Positions 21,101 through 32,600 of a stretch of DNA of 64,000 nucleotides are shown here, piece after piece. The stretch lies in NCBI GenBank assembly GCA_905220665.1, contig CAJNAR010000163.1:310001-374000 (forward strand). The letters are read 5' to 3'. Numbering within the stretch: position 1 is the first letter of the stretch; each line of letters opens with the position of its first letter. A model generated the notes under the pieces. The model made no database searches, had not been told where the DNA came from, and saw only the letters and a program-made list of their open reading frames with translations. The DNA comes from Albugo candida. Taxonomy: Eukaryota; Oomycota; Peronosporomycetes; Albuginales; Albuginaceae. The translations under genes were made by a program, and so were the position numbers.

Positions 21101-23414
21101 GTTGAAGGTGTCTATATTACTAGAATCAGACTAACGGACTTCTCTAGTTGTCTAGGCTATTTTAAATAACATATATACATATAAAAAACATTTCGTGAAA
21201 TACCTGTGAGAGATGATAATATGTCGTCTCGTTGATAATCCCGTATCGTGGTAGCCTCAGCACCCTTAATACGAGACTGTGTCCAGCTTGTAAATGCTGT
21301 AAAGCTGTAAAGCTGTAAGATTGGTCCAAAAGTACCGTGGTTTGCGAATTGGTGTGCGCCACACTATGGTGAGCATAACCAGCCAACTAGGACTAGGATC
21401 TGAGTTGCACTTGTCTTTTGACTTGTCTGTGCCGTACCCGCAGTAATGATCTTCGGCTTCTGAATATTCCACCAAATGATCCTTGCGTTGCGAGTTGTTC
21501 CAAAACTTTAGCAAGCCGAATGCGTTCCGCTTGGTCGTAACACTGTCTTCGAAAGTACCGAACGTGAGCACGAGTTGCTGATCGCCGATCGAACAAACAA
21601 CGATTTCGATCTGTCCTTACGAAGTGCAGTGTCACCGCTTGCAATGCAAGCCATAAATCTGAGATAATGTCTAAATAGTCTTTCCATTCCGACCGTAGTG
21701 TTTGTACGATTGCACATGCAATATGCGTCCAACGCGGTCGAGAGGGGAAAAACTGATCCCAACTAGGGAGTAACTCCCTCCATAATTGTGCCGTGTGATC
21801 GCACTCTAAAACGAGATGTTGATCGGATTCCACTGCCCCACACGAAGGCTGCGTGCACAATATGATGTCGGGCTGAATATCCTTCAGGAACCAGAAACGA
21901 GATCGAACTGGCAACATCCGAAAGGCTAGAAGAAACTGTAGATCTTCGTAAATAGGTAATACACGTTTTCGAAGATGCCGTGATGTAGCCATAAAAGTTC
22001 GAACTCGTTCGGAATCCAGTGCGTCCGATCTCTCCCGTGTTGACCAATGTGTCGACATCGGATGACTCCTGGTTGGTTCGGGAGGTTTCCAAACGATTCG
22101 TGAGAGTTGTGAATGTGGAATAGATGGAAAATAATGTTTCCTTTCCTTGGTTTTTACTCCCACATAAAATGATCTGCCACTTGTGGTTGGTGTAATTCAA
22201 GTGATGAGACCAATCGTCGAGTGGATACGCTGGAGAATCTGAGTGACTTCATCGTAAAGTCGACTCAGCAACTTTGCTTCAGACATATTCGATGTGTTCA
22301 GCTCTTCATCGATGTAATACATGTCGACAGAATCTTCCTTCGTTGGCCATGTGTCGCTTTCACGAAAAAAGTCTTGCAAACTTCGAACGTCGAAAAGTGT
22401 AGCAAATGTTTTTCGAAATGTTCGATGTGGTTCATCGACCATGCCAAGATTGTACCAAACGTTTTGCGTACTCGGATTGCGAGTAGCAGCTTTGTAATGT
22501 AACTTTTGGTCGCAGTGAAACCACATCGGTTGTTCCATGTAGAACTGACGGCGTTGTGAAACATCTAAATCTGAACTTGTAATACTCCAATCCATCTGAT
22601 GCCACATTCTAAGTGCTTGTTTACGCCTTGACGATATACTCCCCCATTAAACCATTTTCCCATGTCGATTTGGTGCAATGGTGAATATATTCATCGGCTT
22701 GTGTGGTCCAAAGGAAGGTTGAATAAGTTGTAATAATTCCGTCGAAGCAGGTATCCAATTCGCAGGAATACTTGTTGGCGCATCGGATGCGAACTGCTGA
22801 AGGAATTGAATATGTTGTAACTTTAGTCGTCCCACCAAAAAAGGAACTTGTAGTCCACCATCTTGTCGGCGAAGATATAAAAATTCCTTGCCGATCAGGT
22901 GAACATGTTTTGAATCTTTCTTGGCTGGATCAACCGCTTCCCACACTGCCAGGGACCCGTTTCCCAGTCGACTGAGCTGGAGCAGACCCACCAGCCGATA
23001 CTAGTCTATGTTCGCTCTCAATTTATGAGGTAGCGTGCGATTGGTCACCCATGTGCCAGAGTTCATACTAGAACGGGCAGACAATGTAGTCGATCCGATT
23101 GAATATAGGGTGGGTGTTCAGAGTGCCTTACTTCCGATTTTTGCGCTAGAGTCGCCAAGAATGAAGCATAATTTGTGTCGAAATTGCTGTTTGGTGCGTT
23201 GTTAAGTTTCGTAAAGTTAAAGCTGCGAGTCTTTCTGAATGGGGGCATACACGTTATGAACGTACTCTGGAGGCAGTGTTGAATCTAGAGCGGAGAAGAA
23301 TCCCAACATTGACGGCCCGACAGCGGTAAACATGAGGCATAATTCTGCACGAGATGGTGAATCCAAGACCATAATGCCGATTCGAACCCGGGATAAATCT
23401 TGATCTAGTGTCAT
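21101..23414 (-). mobile_element. LINE copy A, internally deleted
   Basis: From 22922 down to 21101 this matches the last ~1.8 kb of the large LINE at 49889-51735 on the same strand. The shared 3' end is the complement of GTTGAAGGTGTCTAT, with no poly-A. The reading frame at 21393-22163 carries the C-terminal zinc-binding segment Cys-x4-Cys...His...Cys...Ala-Gln-Leu-Trp. Upstream, 23063-23414 keeps a scrap of the endonuclease (Tyr-Val-His-Asn-Val-Tyr-Ala-Pro). Most of the endonuclease and all of the reverse transcriptase core are missing, so the copy cannot move by itself. Confidence 0.75.
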
Positions 23415-24444
23415 CAGTCATATGTATTTGTCCATCCGGCGTTGACTTCGTCTTCTATAGTGCACATAAGCCGAGTTTATATCTTACTTAATCGTACTCA
23501 AGTGCTGCTACTTGAGTTGTGATGTTAGGCCGTGTACGCTAAAAAAGTGCCGATCCTTATGTTTCGTAAAACGGCGGACGTGAAGGAAACACTCATTGGG
23601 CGGACGTTATCCCTTCGCCCAAAAAGCCATTATATTTGTTCGGTTGGATCAGCTGCATCCTATCCAAAACGAGTCATCCTTGCCGGATTCAGAATCAGTT
23701 CATTGGATAACAGGCAAACCAATGAAGGAAATGAAACAGCATTATCAGCGCTGAAACAGCTAAGGGCCTTGATAGAAGCTTGTAATACGTGTTAGTGGAG
23801 CGGATATTTACACGTCATAGCTTCTTGTGTGGCCGATCAGGTAGGATGGTACAAAAATTATGGAATTCAAGTATGATTAGGAGCCAACAATTGAATTTGA
23901 GTATAAAGAGAATTGATACGGGACTGGGTACATTTCGTTACTACGACAGAGAACAAGCGGAAAGTCTGATTTGATTTTTGCCGTACGATGTCACGATAAA
24001 ACCGAAGAGAGAAACGGTAGTCATAATGTTCATCGACTTCTAACTTGTGAAGATAGATAGATGCAAAAAAAAGAAATAGTCGTCCTTTAGGAATACTTCT
24101 TGTGAAAAGCGCATCTTTCGTAGCTAAGCGTGCCTAACAACTGTGGCAACAAAGAGAAAACCTAAAGTTTGTCACGATAGAAACAACTTCCACTGGAAAA
24201 ATATGATTGATAAAGATAGCATTATTTCTCAACGCTTGATGCAAAACACCGACAGTCTGTTTTGGAAATTAAAGACAGCGGCTGAGGGGAGCGCAAATTG
24301 GTCGTATTTACGAGAGAGCTTAGCGCCTCCACCACACATTATCAACAGATCACATGGACTTAACTTGCAAGCGGTTCTATCAGGAAATCGTGTTATCTGA
24401 TACAACGAATCAGGAGTAAAATAGTATTTTAGTTGCAAGATAAA
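23415..24444. other. Gene-free stretch left of MULE 1
   Basis: No domain-bearing frame. It may contain further decayed LINE copy A sequence, but no endonuclease motif was identified here. Confidence 0.35.
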
Positions 24445-26947
24445 GGGATCCGCTAACGACCCATCACTTTTCGCTAACGACCCATCACCCCCATATTTCC
24501 AGCCAATCATAGACCTCCAGCGGCTTTCCAGGAGAGTCGCGATACAGTACTTTTTAATACAGAAATAATTCATCTTTTAAAATTGGTGTTATTGTTCACG
24601 TTGCAAAGCAACGTGGATTGATGAAATCTAAGCTTATTCTAGATATATATATAGTAGATTTCCGAAAGAGATATAATTCTATGGACTAAGATGTGATCCC
24701 AGGCATCTGTGGGCCAGCCTGGGTACTTCCACTCGTCAGCAGCGCCAAGCGCTGCAAGATTGCCAGCTGCTGGTAGTGCTGCTGCTCTTAGTGCTGCCGA
24801 TGCAGGTGCTACTATTGGATTCAGGCAACTCCTTTGATTGTGGCCAATCTGGCGACAGTTTTCGCATCTTCTTTGTCGCTGTGAAGATGCTTCAACATGC
24901 TCAAACTGTGAGGGGTCCCTCTGCGTGGCTGATGTAGGGATCCTCCTGCTTAGCGAACCAGCAGGTCGGCCACGAGCTCGGATTACAACAGAGTTGTGTA
25001 CTGTGGCATTAGGTAGTGTTGCAAGGTGGTCACGAATCATCCGGCGGGGAAATTGTGATGCTTCATTGAATTCATTACGAATTCTCTGCAGATCTGCGTC
25101 AATGGATTCATTGTTGTTTGCTTCCAGTAGTGTAATCGCACAAGCTGGCTTTACCAACCACCAATGCTGGTGGAAATACTCGCAAGCCAGCGGAGATGAA
25201 GTGCGGAGGAGATGCTTGCAGGGATGCCATGGGTTGATTGAAAGTTACCTGAGCATTCGCCTGCTACTTGTCGCTGTTGGTATTGTTTAAAAGCCAGCTT
25301 CAATGCGGTCACAGAAATCTTGCCCATGACAGCAGCAAAAGTTGCCCCAAATTGTAAATAAGCGGTAGCCCGATCCAATGCTGTTTGCTGACGAATTGAT
25401 GCCAGCTGACCCTCACAGGCAAGCTTGCATGCTGTATCCACTGTCAGAAGATCGCCATTGGATGCCCGAATTCACTTTCTCAATGTTGCATGTGCACTCT
25501 CTACTCGTGAAGTTGTGGTATTTCCAAAATGCAGCTTGCCACGCAAGAGGTAATCCACAAATCGGTCTTTGTAGATGAGCCATGTCTCTTCATGATATGT
25601 CATGACATAACGGGGGCATTCGGTGCGCATTGATGCCATCTGGGTCTCGTAGTTCTCTGCAGTTTTTGACGAGACAAGTAGATTCCATGCTTGGTTAAGC
25701 TTCTGGAAAGCTTCTATTGATGCAAAGGTTTTCGCTGCTTGCTCAGAGTATTCTTGCTGATGTGCCAGCGACACAGCAAAAAATTTGCATTTGGGAATAC
25801 TCTCTCTAGTGCATTCATCAGCACCAGCTCGCGATCAGTGACAAACGTAGTATATGTTGGCAGAGAGAACCTGTTGAAAACCTCACGGATGAGGCGCACG
25901 GCCCAAAGGTAATTGTCCTCGTCTTCTGCTGACATGAAGCAGTATGCAAATGTGAAGCTTTGGCCAGTAGCGGTAACTCCAACAACATGTGCAATCGGTA
26001 GACCAAAGCGATTGGTCTTGTACGTTGAGTCAATGAGCCAGATCTTGTTGGCGCTGTATTTGATACAGATTTCTTTTGCAGATGCAGAAACAATAAGCAG
26101 GTGAGTGAGCTTGCGCTCATCATCAAACTGGGTGAAGTATGGAGTGGAGGCATTCGCATCCAGGCTGTCAAGTAGGGCAGCAAGTGATGAGCGTCCACCC
26201 AAAACACGCCGTCGCTTGGCTTGCTTGATGTTGTAAATGTCACGGGGTGTGACAAAGACATTTTTCCTCCACATGCTTTCCACAATGCGGATAGGTGGGA
26301 GACCATCAAGGATTATACCAAGAACCAGAGCGCGCTGTTCATTTGTAAGTGCGCGACCTTGTGGATGAACCTTGGGGTCCACAAAAGCTTCATGATTGTG
26401 GTCATGCCTGCCAAGCTCTACCATCCATTCAAGTTCTGCACGCCGACGACTCAACAAGCTAAACTTGCAAGCGGTAGCGCGACTTCCTTGTATGCGTTGA
26501 CGCTGTTGTTGCTTTAAAGAAGTGGTCCGTAGTCTTCCACTGCACGAGCATGCTAGGTCAAGTCCTTTGACTTCTCCAGAGGGTTTGTTCCCAACGTGTC
26601 TGGTGCGCAAGATGGTCATTATATACCCTTCATCTTGGAACAACTTGTTAACCGCATCACGGGCTTCCTTCAAAGTACCAAATACATGGTCAGGAAGAGA
26701 TTCAAGGTTAAGGGGGTTCATCGTTGATATGATAAGGCTGACAAAGACTGATATGAGTGGAGATCGGAAGTTGGAAAGAAGATGGCAAGAAGATGGCAAC
26801 TATGAACTTGGCAAAGGTGAGCTATTTTGTATTCTGGAAAAATACTGTATCGCGACTCCCCTGGAAAGCCACTGGAGGTCTGTGACTGGCTGGAATTATG
26901 GAGGTGATGGGTCGTTAGCGAAAAGTGATGGGTCGTTAGCGGGTCCC
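24445..26947 (-). mobile_element. MULE DNA transposon 1 with terminal inverted repeats
   Basis: A 2.5-kb element bounded by inverted repeats about 115-125 bp long (24445 to ~24565 and ~26825 to 26947), starting GGGATCCGCTAACG on the left and the complement of CGTTAGCGGGTCCC on the right. Each end contains the 17-mer CGCTAACGACCCATCAC twice, separated by TTTT. The 9 bases outside the ends, CAAGATAAA and AAAAATAAA, agree at 7 of 9 positions, as expected for an aged 9-bp target duplication of Mutator-like elements. The interior holds the broken transposase. Confidence 0.85.
24639..26721 (-). pseudogene. MULE transposase, frameshifted
   Basis: Starting at ATG 26721, the protein has a FAR1/FLYWCH-like N-terminal half (Ala-Cys-Ser-Cys-Ser, later His-Asp-His-Asn-His). 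The DDE core follows: Trp-Leu-Ile-Asp-Ser-Thr-Tyr-Lys-Thr-Asn, Phe-Val-Thr-Asp-Arg-Glu-Leu and Leu-Leu-Cys-Arg-Trp-His-Ile. The frame shifts near 25750, meets an in-frame TGA near 25475 (after Ala-Thr-Leu-Arg-Lys, where the family usually has Trp), and shifts again near 25200-25240. The C-terminus ends in a CCHC zinc knuckle (Cys-Glu-Asn-Cys-Arg-x3-His-x4-Cys). Three lesions make it non-functional as read. Confidence 0.85.
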
Positions 26948-28486
26948 AAAAATAAATTGTAGAGTAAGATTTTTGACACCTGAGCGGCTCGCGCAACGGG
27001 TCACAAGTTTCCAAAAGAGAAAGACTAAGCGCTATCAAAATTAGAGTGCTTACATTTGGTCACGTATAACACGTAAGGAATGCTACCTACCATATGCTGC
27101 TTGGCATTTGTCCTCTTATGGTAGACTGGATCTCAATATTTCATCGTCTACATCGCAAAAATGGTTTGGAATCAGTGTTCACCTTCATTGATGTATGGAA
27201 CGATGCGCGAATAAGTATGCTGACAAGCAATCTGGACGCGAGCGCTATATCAAGATATCACATTGCCATTTTTTGCGAGATGGCTTGGATGCACTATAGT
27301 CAGCATGAAAGATAGCAGCACATGAGAAAGCATCAGTCAATCACAAGACTAAGGCAGCGGATCAAATACATGAAGAGCACCGGTCTCTTGAGATTCATCA
27401 TCGTCCCAATTATATGTAGCAGCTTTGCAGACATCCTTTGAATGAGAAAAACGTGAACTATACTCGCTGCTTCCTACGATGATTGAAAACTTGATCGATA
27501 TGACTCTTTTCTACATCATCAAAGTTATCTTGCGAAGCATTTTGAGATGGGTGTTTGCTGACGGGATTAAGTTTCTCATGTGCAGTGCTGTATATATAAG
27601 TAATAGACCGAATAGAATCGAACCGAATCGATCGAGAAGCAACAGGTTTGCAATACGGATTGAGTGTTGCTACGAGAAGCAAACTATCTATCGCACGACA
27701 ATTGTATGCTCGGATGTAATCTTCTCACGTTCCCACTACTTTGGCGATGATCAACTCAGTCTAGTTCGATGAGCCTTTACTGCTCTCCTCGTCCCAAGCT
27801 ACTGCAAGGTAAGAAGAAATTCTTTTATATTTGACTAGGTGCTCCGTTTTACGAGTTCATGTATCTAGTAGAGTCCTATAAGAGGGCACCTCTCACCAAA
27901 GTCGATAGAATGCGTCGCGCTCAGGAAAATCAATGGTTGTGGAAGCAAGCCCATTACGTTAGCTACGTGTGGTGGTCTCCGGATTAGACTACTCGAGGCC
28001 CTTGATCGGAGGGTTAGAATAATTTAGAAACACTACGCAGCAGTTCAGAGCAAAAGTATGTATATTACTTTTCTAAGGTCCATAGTTCACTGTACTCGTA
28101 GCCTAAGCCTTAAGAAACGTTCCGCCCACAGCCATTGGTTTATTGTCCAATAGACATGAACAAGACTGATGTGTGCAACACATCTACTTGTACTGTAATA
28201 TCAATAATACAATGATGTACAGATACGTTACATATCCGATTGGTTTCCATTTACCCGCCATTATCCACCACACTATGCAATGATCTCAATATGAGTATGT
28301 GAATTGCTCACGTTCTTTACGTAAGTCCACTTGTATAGAGTTGTAACAACGTATTCTGCCACTGATGATGACACGACGTAAGAACTACTGTCTGCAGCGA
28401 TGCAAGAGGTCAAGCTTCCAACTGCGTCTCATTCATTATTTTATCCCATTTTGTACTGGAAAAACCAGATCAAGCCGTTAGATGAC
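26948..28486. other. Gene-free stretch
   Basis: AT-rich, with short open frames only. Nothing recognised. Confidence 0.4.
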
Positions 28487-29645
28487 CTAGCACTGAGCAC
28501 CTCGGCGGCTTTTTGCGAAAAACCATTTATTTCGTTTTCTCTCATTCCAGGATGTAGAAAGTAATGCTTTGAAGAAGCAAAATGAGTTTTTTTCTGGATG
28601 TTCTAACGTAGAAGTACGACTAACCCAGCCATGCGCGTCCTTACGACGTCGAGACTGTCGAGTTTTCGAACACGCTTCTCCGAAGTCTCTCACTGGTGTT
28701 CTTCCTATCCCAATCATTGCTGACGCATAATGCACGATGTTGTCGAGCACCTGTTGATTCGCTACACCGCAGGCGTCGCTCACGGCAACCAAGTAGAGAT
28801 AGTGTTCTGGCCAGCTTCGCTTAGGGTCCTTACGCGCCGTAAAGACCTGTATCGACTGGGATGCCGTGAACATGGTCTAGAAAGTCTGCAGTAGCCTTTT
28901 CATGACGTTGCCTAGTGTCGGTATTTGTGTCCACCACACATCCAACTGCTTGTTGTAATACCGTTCTGCGGTGCCGCTCAAATAGTGTCCAAGCAAGTCA
29001 GCTTTGACTTCTTCCGACCAGGCAAAACCGCACGCGTGCTTTGCCGTTGTGACCCGTCTCAGGAACGTTTGCCCCCAGTCAAGGAATCCGGAGCCGAGCC
29101 CATGGTAGAGCTCGCTCCCGTCAAACTTCCTGATTGCCAGCTTTCGCTGACGTGCGTCTGGAACTTGACGCACAGGTCCCGCTGCCTGGTGCTGATGCCT
29201 CTGCTGCGCGGGGAAGCGCTGACCCGGCTTCGCTGCCACGTACTGCGGCCCGAGTAGCTCAGCGTGCACTTCTTGCGCCGGCGACGCTTCTTGTCGCCTC
29301 GGCGGCGAGTTCCCAAGCGCGTTTAGATTCATTGGACCCGCGTTTCCCATGTTTCACCCGATCAAAGAGCTAAAAAGACCGCTCTCGATCGTGCCTCGCA
29401 GTCGCTCGTTCTCATTGATCTGCTTCTGAGACGCTTCCATGCTCTCCATGCGACCTTCGAGCCCCATGAGCATCTTGAGGATCCTTTCGTTTACGTCCGC
29501 GCTCCTTTCGTGGGCTGGCGGGTCGACGACAATGGCAGATGCCAGCATGGCCCTTTCGTGGCCGGTAATTGGCGGCGGTTGGACCGTGTTTCTGGTGTCG
29601 TCGTAGTTTGTACCTGGGCTCATAACCTGTTCGATATAGAATCAC
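28487..29645 (-). pseudogene. Retrotransposon gag relic, GC-rich
   Basis: Three consecutive minus-strand pieces (29354-29645, 28877-29350, 28487-28873) together read like a gag polyprotein. They comprise a helical N-terminal part with Glu-Gly-Arg-Met-Glu-Ser-Met-Glu, then [22 protein letters not shown], and a tail with Arg-Ser-Trp-Pro-Glu-His-Tyr-Leu-Tyr-Leu. They lie in different frames, so at least two frame breaks exist. No zinc knuckle, protease, reverse transcriptase or LTR was found. The DNA around 29040-29350 is clearly richer in G+C than its flanks. Confidence 0.55.
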
Positions 29646-30192
29646 TGTGATAAAAGAATTATGTAAATAGGTTATCCCTGCCTACAGGTCACACACTTTC
29701 TTGCTGGTAAGAGTTCTTCACCAACCAATCGGTTGGTTGTAGCCCTAACGCCTTGTCTATCCTCTGCAAATACCAATGAGCAAAAAAGGTTCTGCCGTCA
29801 GTCGCATTCCGAACCGTTTCGTGTGCTGGTTCTCATTCCTTTCAACAACATATGTGCTACATGATCACGGCCTCTTCTCCGTCTTCACGTCTTACTGTTG
29901 GAATATGGTAAATTTGTGGTCCACGCGACATTGAAATAGTTCAGCCATGGGCGACTTTCCGTCGCTACGACGTCATTGACCGACCGTGCTGTTTGAAATA
30001 GTGCGCGATATTGTGCTTTGTATGCGGACAGGATACATAGGAGTTGAATATGATAGCAGTTAATAAAAGTACATACATTTGTTTGCACCAAAACAAAGAG
30101 GAAGGGGGAATTCATACTTCCATCTCTGCTAACAAAGGCACATTAAAGCTCTCAAACTGCCACTCTCTCGTCACGCCATCCAACCTTTGCTA
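29646..30192. other. Gene-free stretch upstream of MULE 2
   Basis: Probably includes the left end of the second MULE, but no inverted repeat partner was found for it. Confidence 0.3.
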
Positions 30193-32600
30193 ATGGAAGA
30201 CCCGCCCTCTGCATGTTACCCTTCTCTAAAAAAAGCAGAGGACGCGTTCAAAGCCTTTGCCATGCAGAACTGGTTCGCCGTCAACCCTGCTCAGTTAAAG
30301 ACTGGCACGAAAATACGGAAGGTCTGGTTGAAGTGTGCACATGCCCGAGTACACAAAGTTGAAGATAGCGGCCTTCGTCGGACGTCAACAATAAAAACAA
30401 ATTGCAAGTGGCAAGCTGTCATCCAGAGAACAATAAGCGACGATGAATTCGTTCACCTATGTCTGGAATTTCGAAGTCCTCCCTGGTGGGCATAGCGGGC
30501 AAAATCACGCAGAAGGCCCTGCCGCATATGCAATAAACCTAGTAATACAACCCGAAAAAGAACTGCAAGTGATGAAAATGACAAAGACTGGGGCAACGTC
30601 TCGCGTAATCCTTGCGACACTTCGTCATAACGACCCGTGTTGCTTACTGGTTGGATAAGATGTGTACAATACCAAGGAAAGGGTATGGCGATCACAATTT
30701 GCCTCCTAATGTTTACTTTGACGAAGGTTCTAAAGAGCCTTTTTTAGGTAAGGAACTCTGCGTTAAACGGCCGACGACCAGTCGAGGCTCTTTTAGACCG
30801 TTTTAAGAAGGAAAAGATCTACCACAAGCTCCGGCAGAGCGATAGTCGAGAGCTGACTTGTTTATTCTTTGCTCCAACAACGGCTGTATCACTTGCAGCG
30901 GAATTCGCGGCATGCAGTGCGTAGCACAATCTTCAATGTTACAACAATTATGCTTGCTTTTCCACTGATCAGCCCCATTGTCTCTTTGTGCATACAGGTT
31001 TTTATAATGGAATCAACGTACAAGACAAACTGGTAAAGCTTGATGGTTTTGCTAAGCGTTACCAGCGTCAGGCGTAAGTAACTGCCGATATTACAGATAT
31101 AAACCGCCGTTGTTGCATATCGTTGGGATTACGCCAACAAACCAGACATTATCGCTGTCTTACGCCTTCCTTTCCGAAGAAAGCGAAAGAGACTACGTAT
31201 GGGCTCTATGTCAATTTCGGGACTGCTTTGGGCATTTGCTTAGTTCCGGCAAAATAACTGTGGTTGTGGATCGTGTACTGGCGCTAATTGCAGGCATAAA
31301 AATGGCATCCCCAAGTGCTACTCTGCTGATCTGCTGTTGGCATATAAACCAGAATGTGCAAGCAAGAGCGAAGCGACACTTTAGCAAGACAGAGGAGTAC
31401 GACAAATTCTGAATCCAGTGGATGGCTTTCTGCGACGCACCTACAGAAGCGGTTTACCACAAGCAATGGTAATTCCTTCTGCCAAGCTTGCCGCTGCAAT
31501 TGGCAAAATACTTGGACGACACTTGGCTTGACAAGCACAAGGAGAAATTTTTTACTGCCTGGACCATGGATGCCCTTCATTTTGGGCATGCTGTCACGTC
31601 GCGTGTAGAGGGGAGCCATGCATTTCTAAAACAGGGGATTGCTGTTTCAACACTTGACTTCGATGAAGTGTACAGCATAATTGTCCTCTCTGAAGATGCC
31701 CAACGCCGCGAAATCAGCCGAAAGATCGGTCTTGAACGCATGCAGCCTCCAATAAAAGTTAAAGCCCAACTCTGGGGCAACGGCGTTCGCAAAATTTCAG
31801 CCCATGCAATGGGCAAGGTATGTGAACAATGCATGCAGGGGGCTTAACACGTCCTCCGAAGTCAGATGTTGTCAAACTATAGATCTTTGGAGGTTTCAGA
31901 CTTCCATATGCATTGGTGGCTCCACCAGCCATCACCGCCTCCAGATGCACAGCAAGAGCAAAATTCCACCATATTGTGGAGTCGCTTGTAACACGGTACA
32001 AGGAGATGAGCGAATACCCGCAGGCCATGCTTCGAACCACACTTGAAGCATTAGATTCCTCGCACGCATCTGACATGAACAATCCGGTAGTAGCGAAAAC
32101 AAGTGAGCGGCCATTGGGTTCGCAAAACCGTTCGTCAACAAGGCGCGATCCTTCGCTTTTTGAGCATGTGCGCCGCAAGAAGCGAAAATGCGGGCATTGC
32201 AAGGATGAAGGACACTACAGGTCCACTTTTTTTCATTGCTTAGTTGCTTGCGGCGGAAAATATGCCGGTATCAGAACAATCAGCCAAATTGTGAGCAAGC
32301 GCAATGTAAGTCAACAGCTTTCATGCATGCGGGTTTGTCACAAGATCCCTTTGATACTCTCTAACTCACATCTGCCGTTTTTTCAAACTATCCCATCACA
32401 GTGACAGTTAAGTTGCCAATAGCGAAAAAATTGCAAAAGTGCAAGAAAAGGGCGTCGAGGTAAGCCACAATTATTCGTGTATAATTTCTTCTTACCGGAT
32501 TTTTTTCAAGCTTTTGAAATTAATAGCGATTCCGCCGACGATATCCCGCTTGCCCAAGAATTCCGTGCGGAAATGTTGGCCCAGCTGGGAGTCTTAAAAT
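30193..32600 (+). pseudogene. MULE transposase 2, multiply broken
   Basis: Plus-strand pieces follow the order of a MULE transposase. The N-terminal DNA-binding half starts at 30193 (Cys-Tyr-Pro-Ser-Leu-Lys-Lys-Ala-Glu-Asp-Ala-Phe). The DDE region at 31110-31412 has Val-Val-Asp-Arg-Val-Leu-Ala-Leu and Ile-Cys-Cys-Trp-His-Ile. Then come Thr-Ser-Arg-Val-Glu-Gly-Ser-His-Ala at 31590-31625, a zinc knuckle-like Cys-Gly-His-Cys-Lys-x3-His near 32195-32220, and a final piece ending at about 32600. Several stops and frame changes separate them, and the first Asp of the triad lies in a damaged part. It is clearly different in sequence from MULE 1. Confidence 0.7.

Noticed and set aside
23340..23400. 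tRNA-like T-loop (GGTTCGAATC on minus strand)
   Set aside because: The flanking bases do not pair into a T stem or acceptor stem, and the stretch lies in a LINE endonuclease-like scrap.
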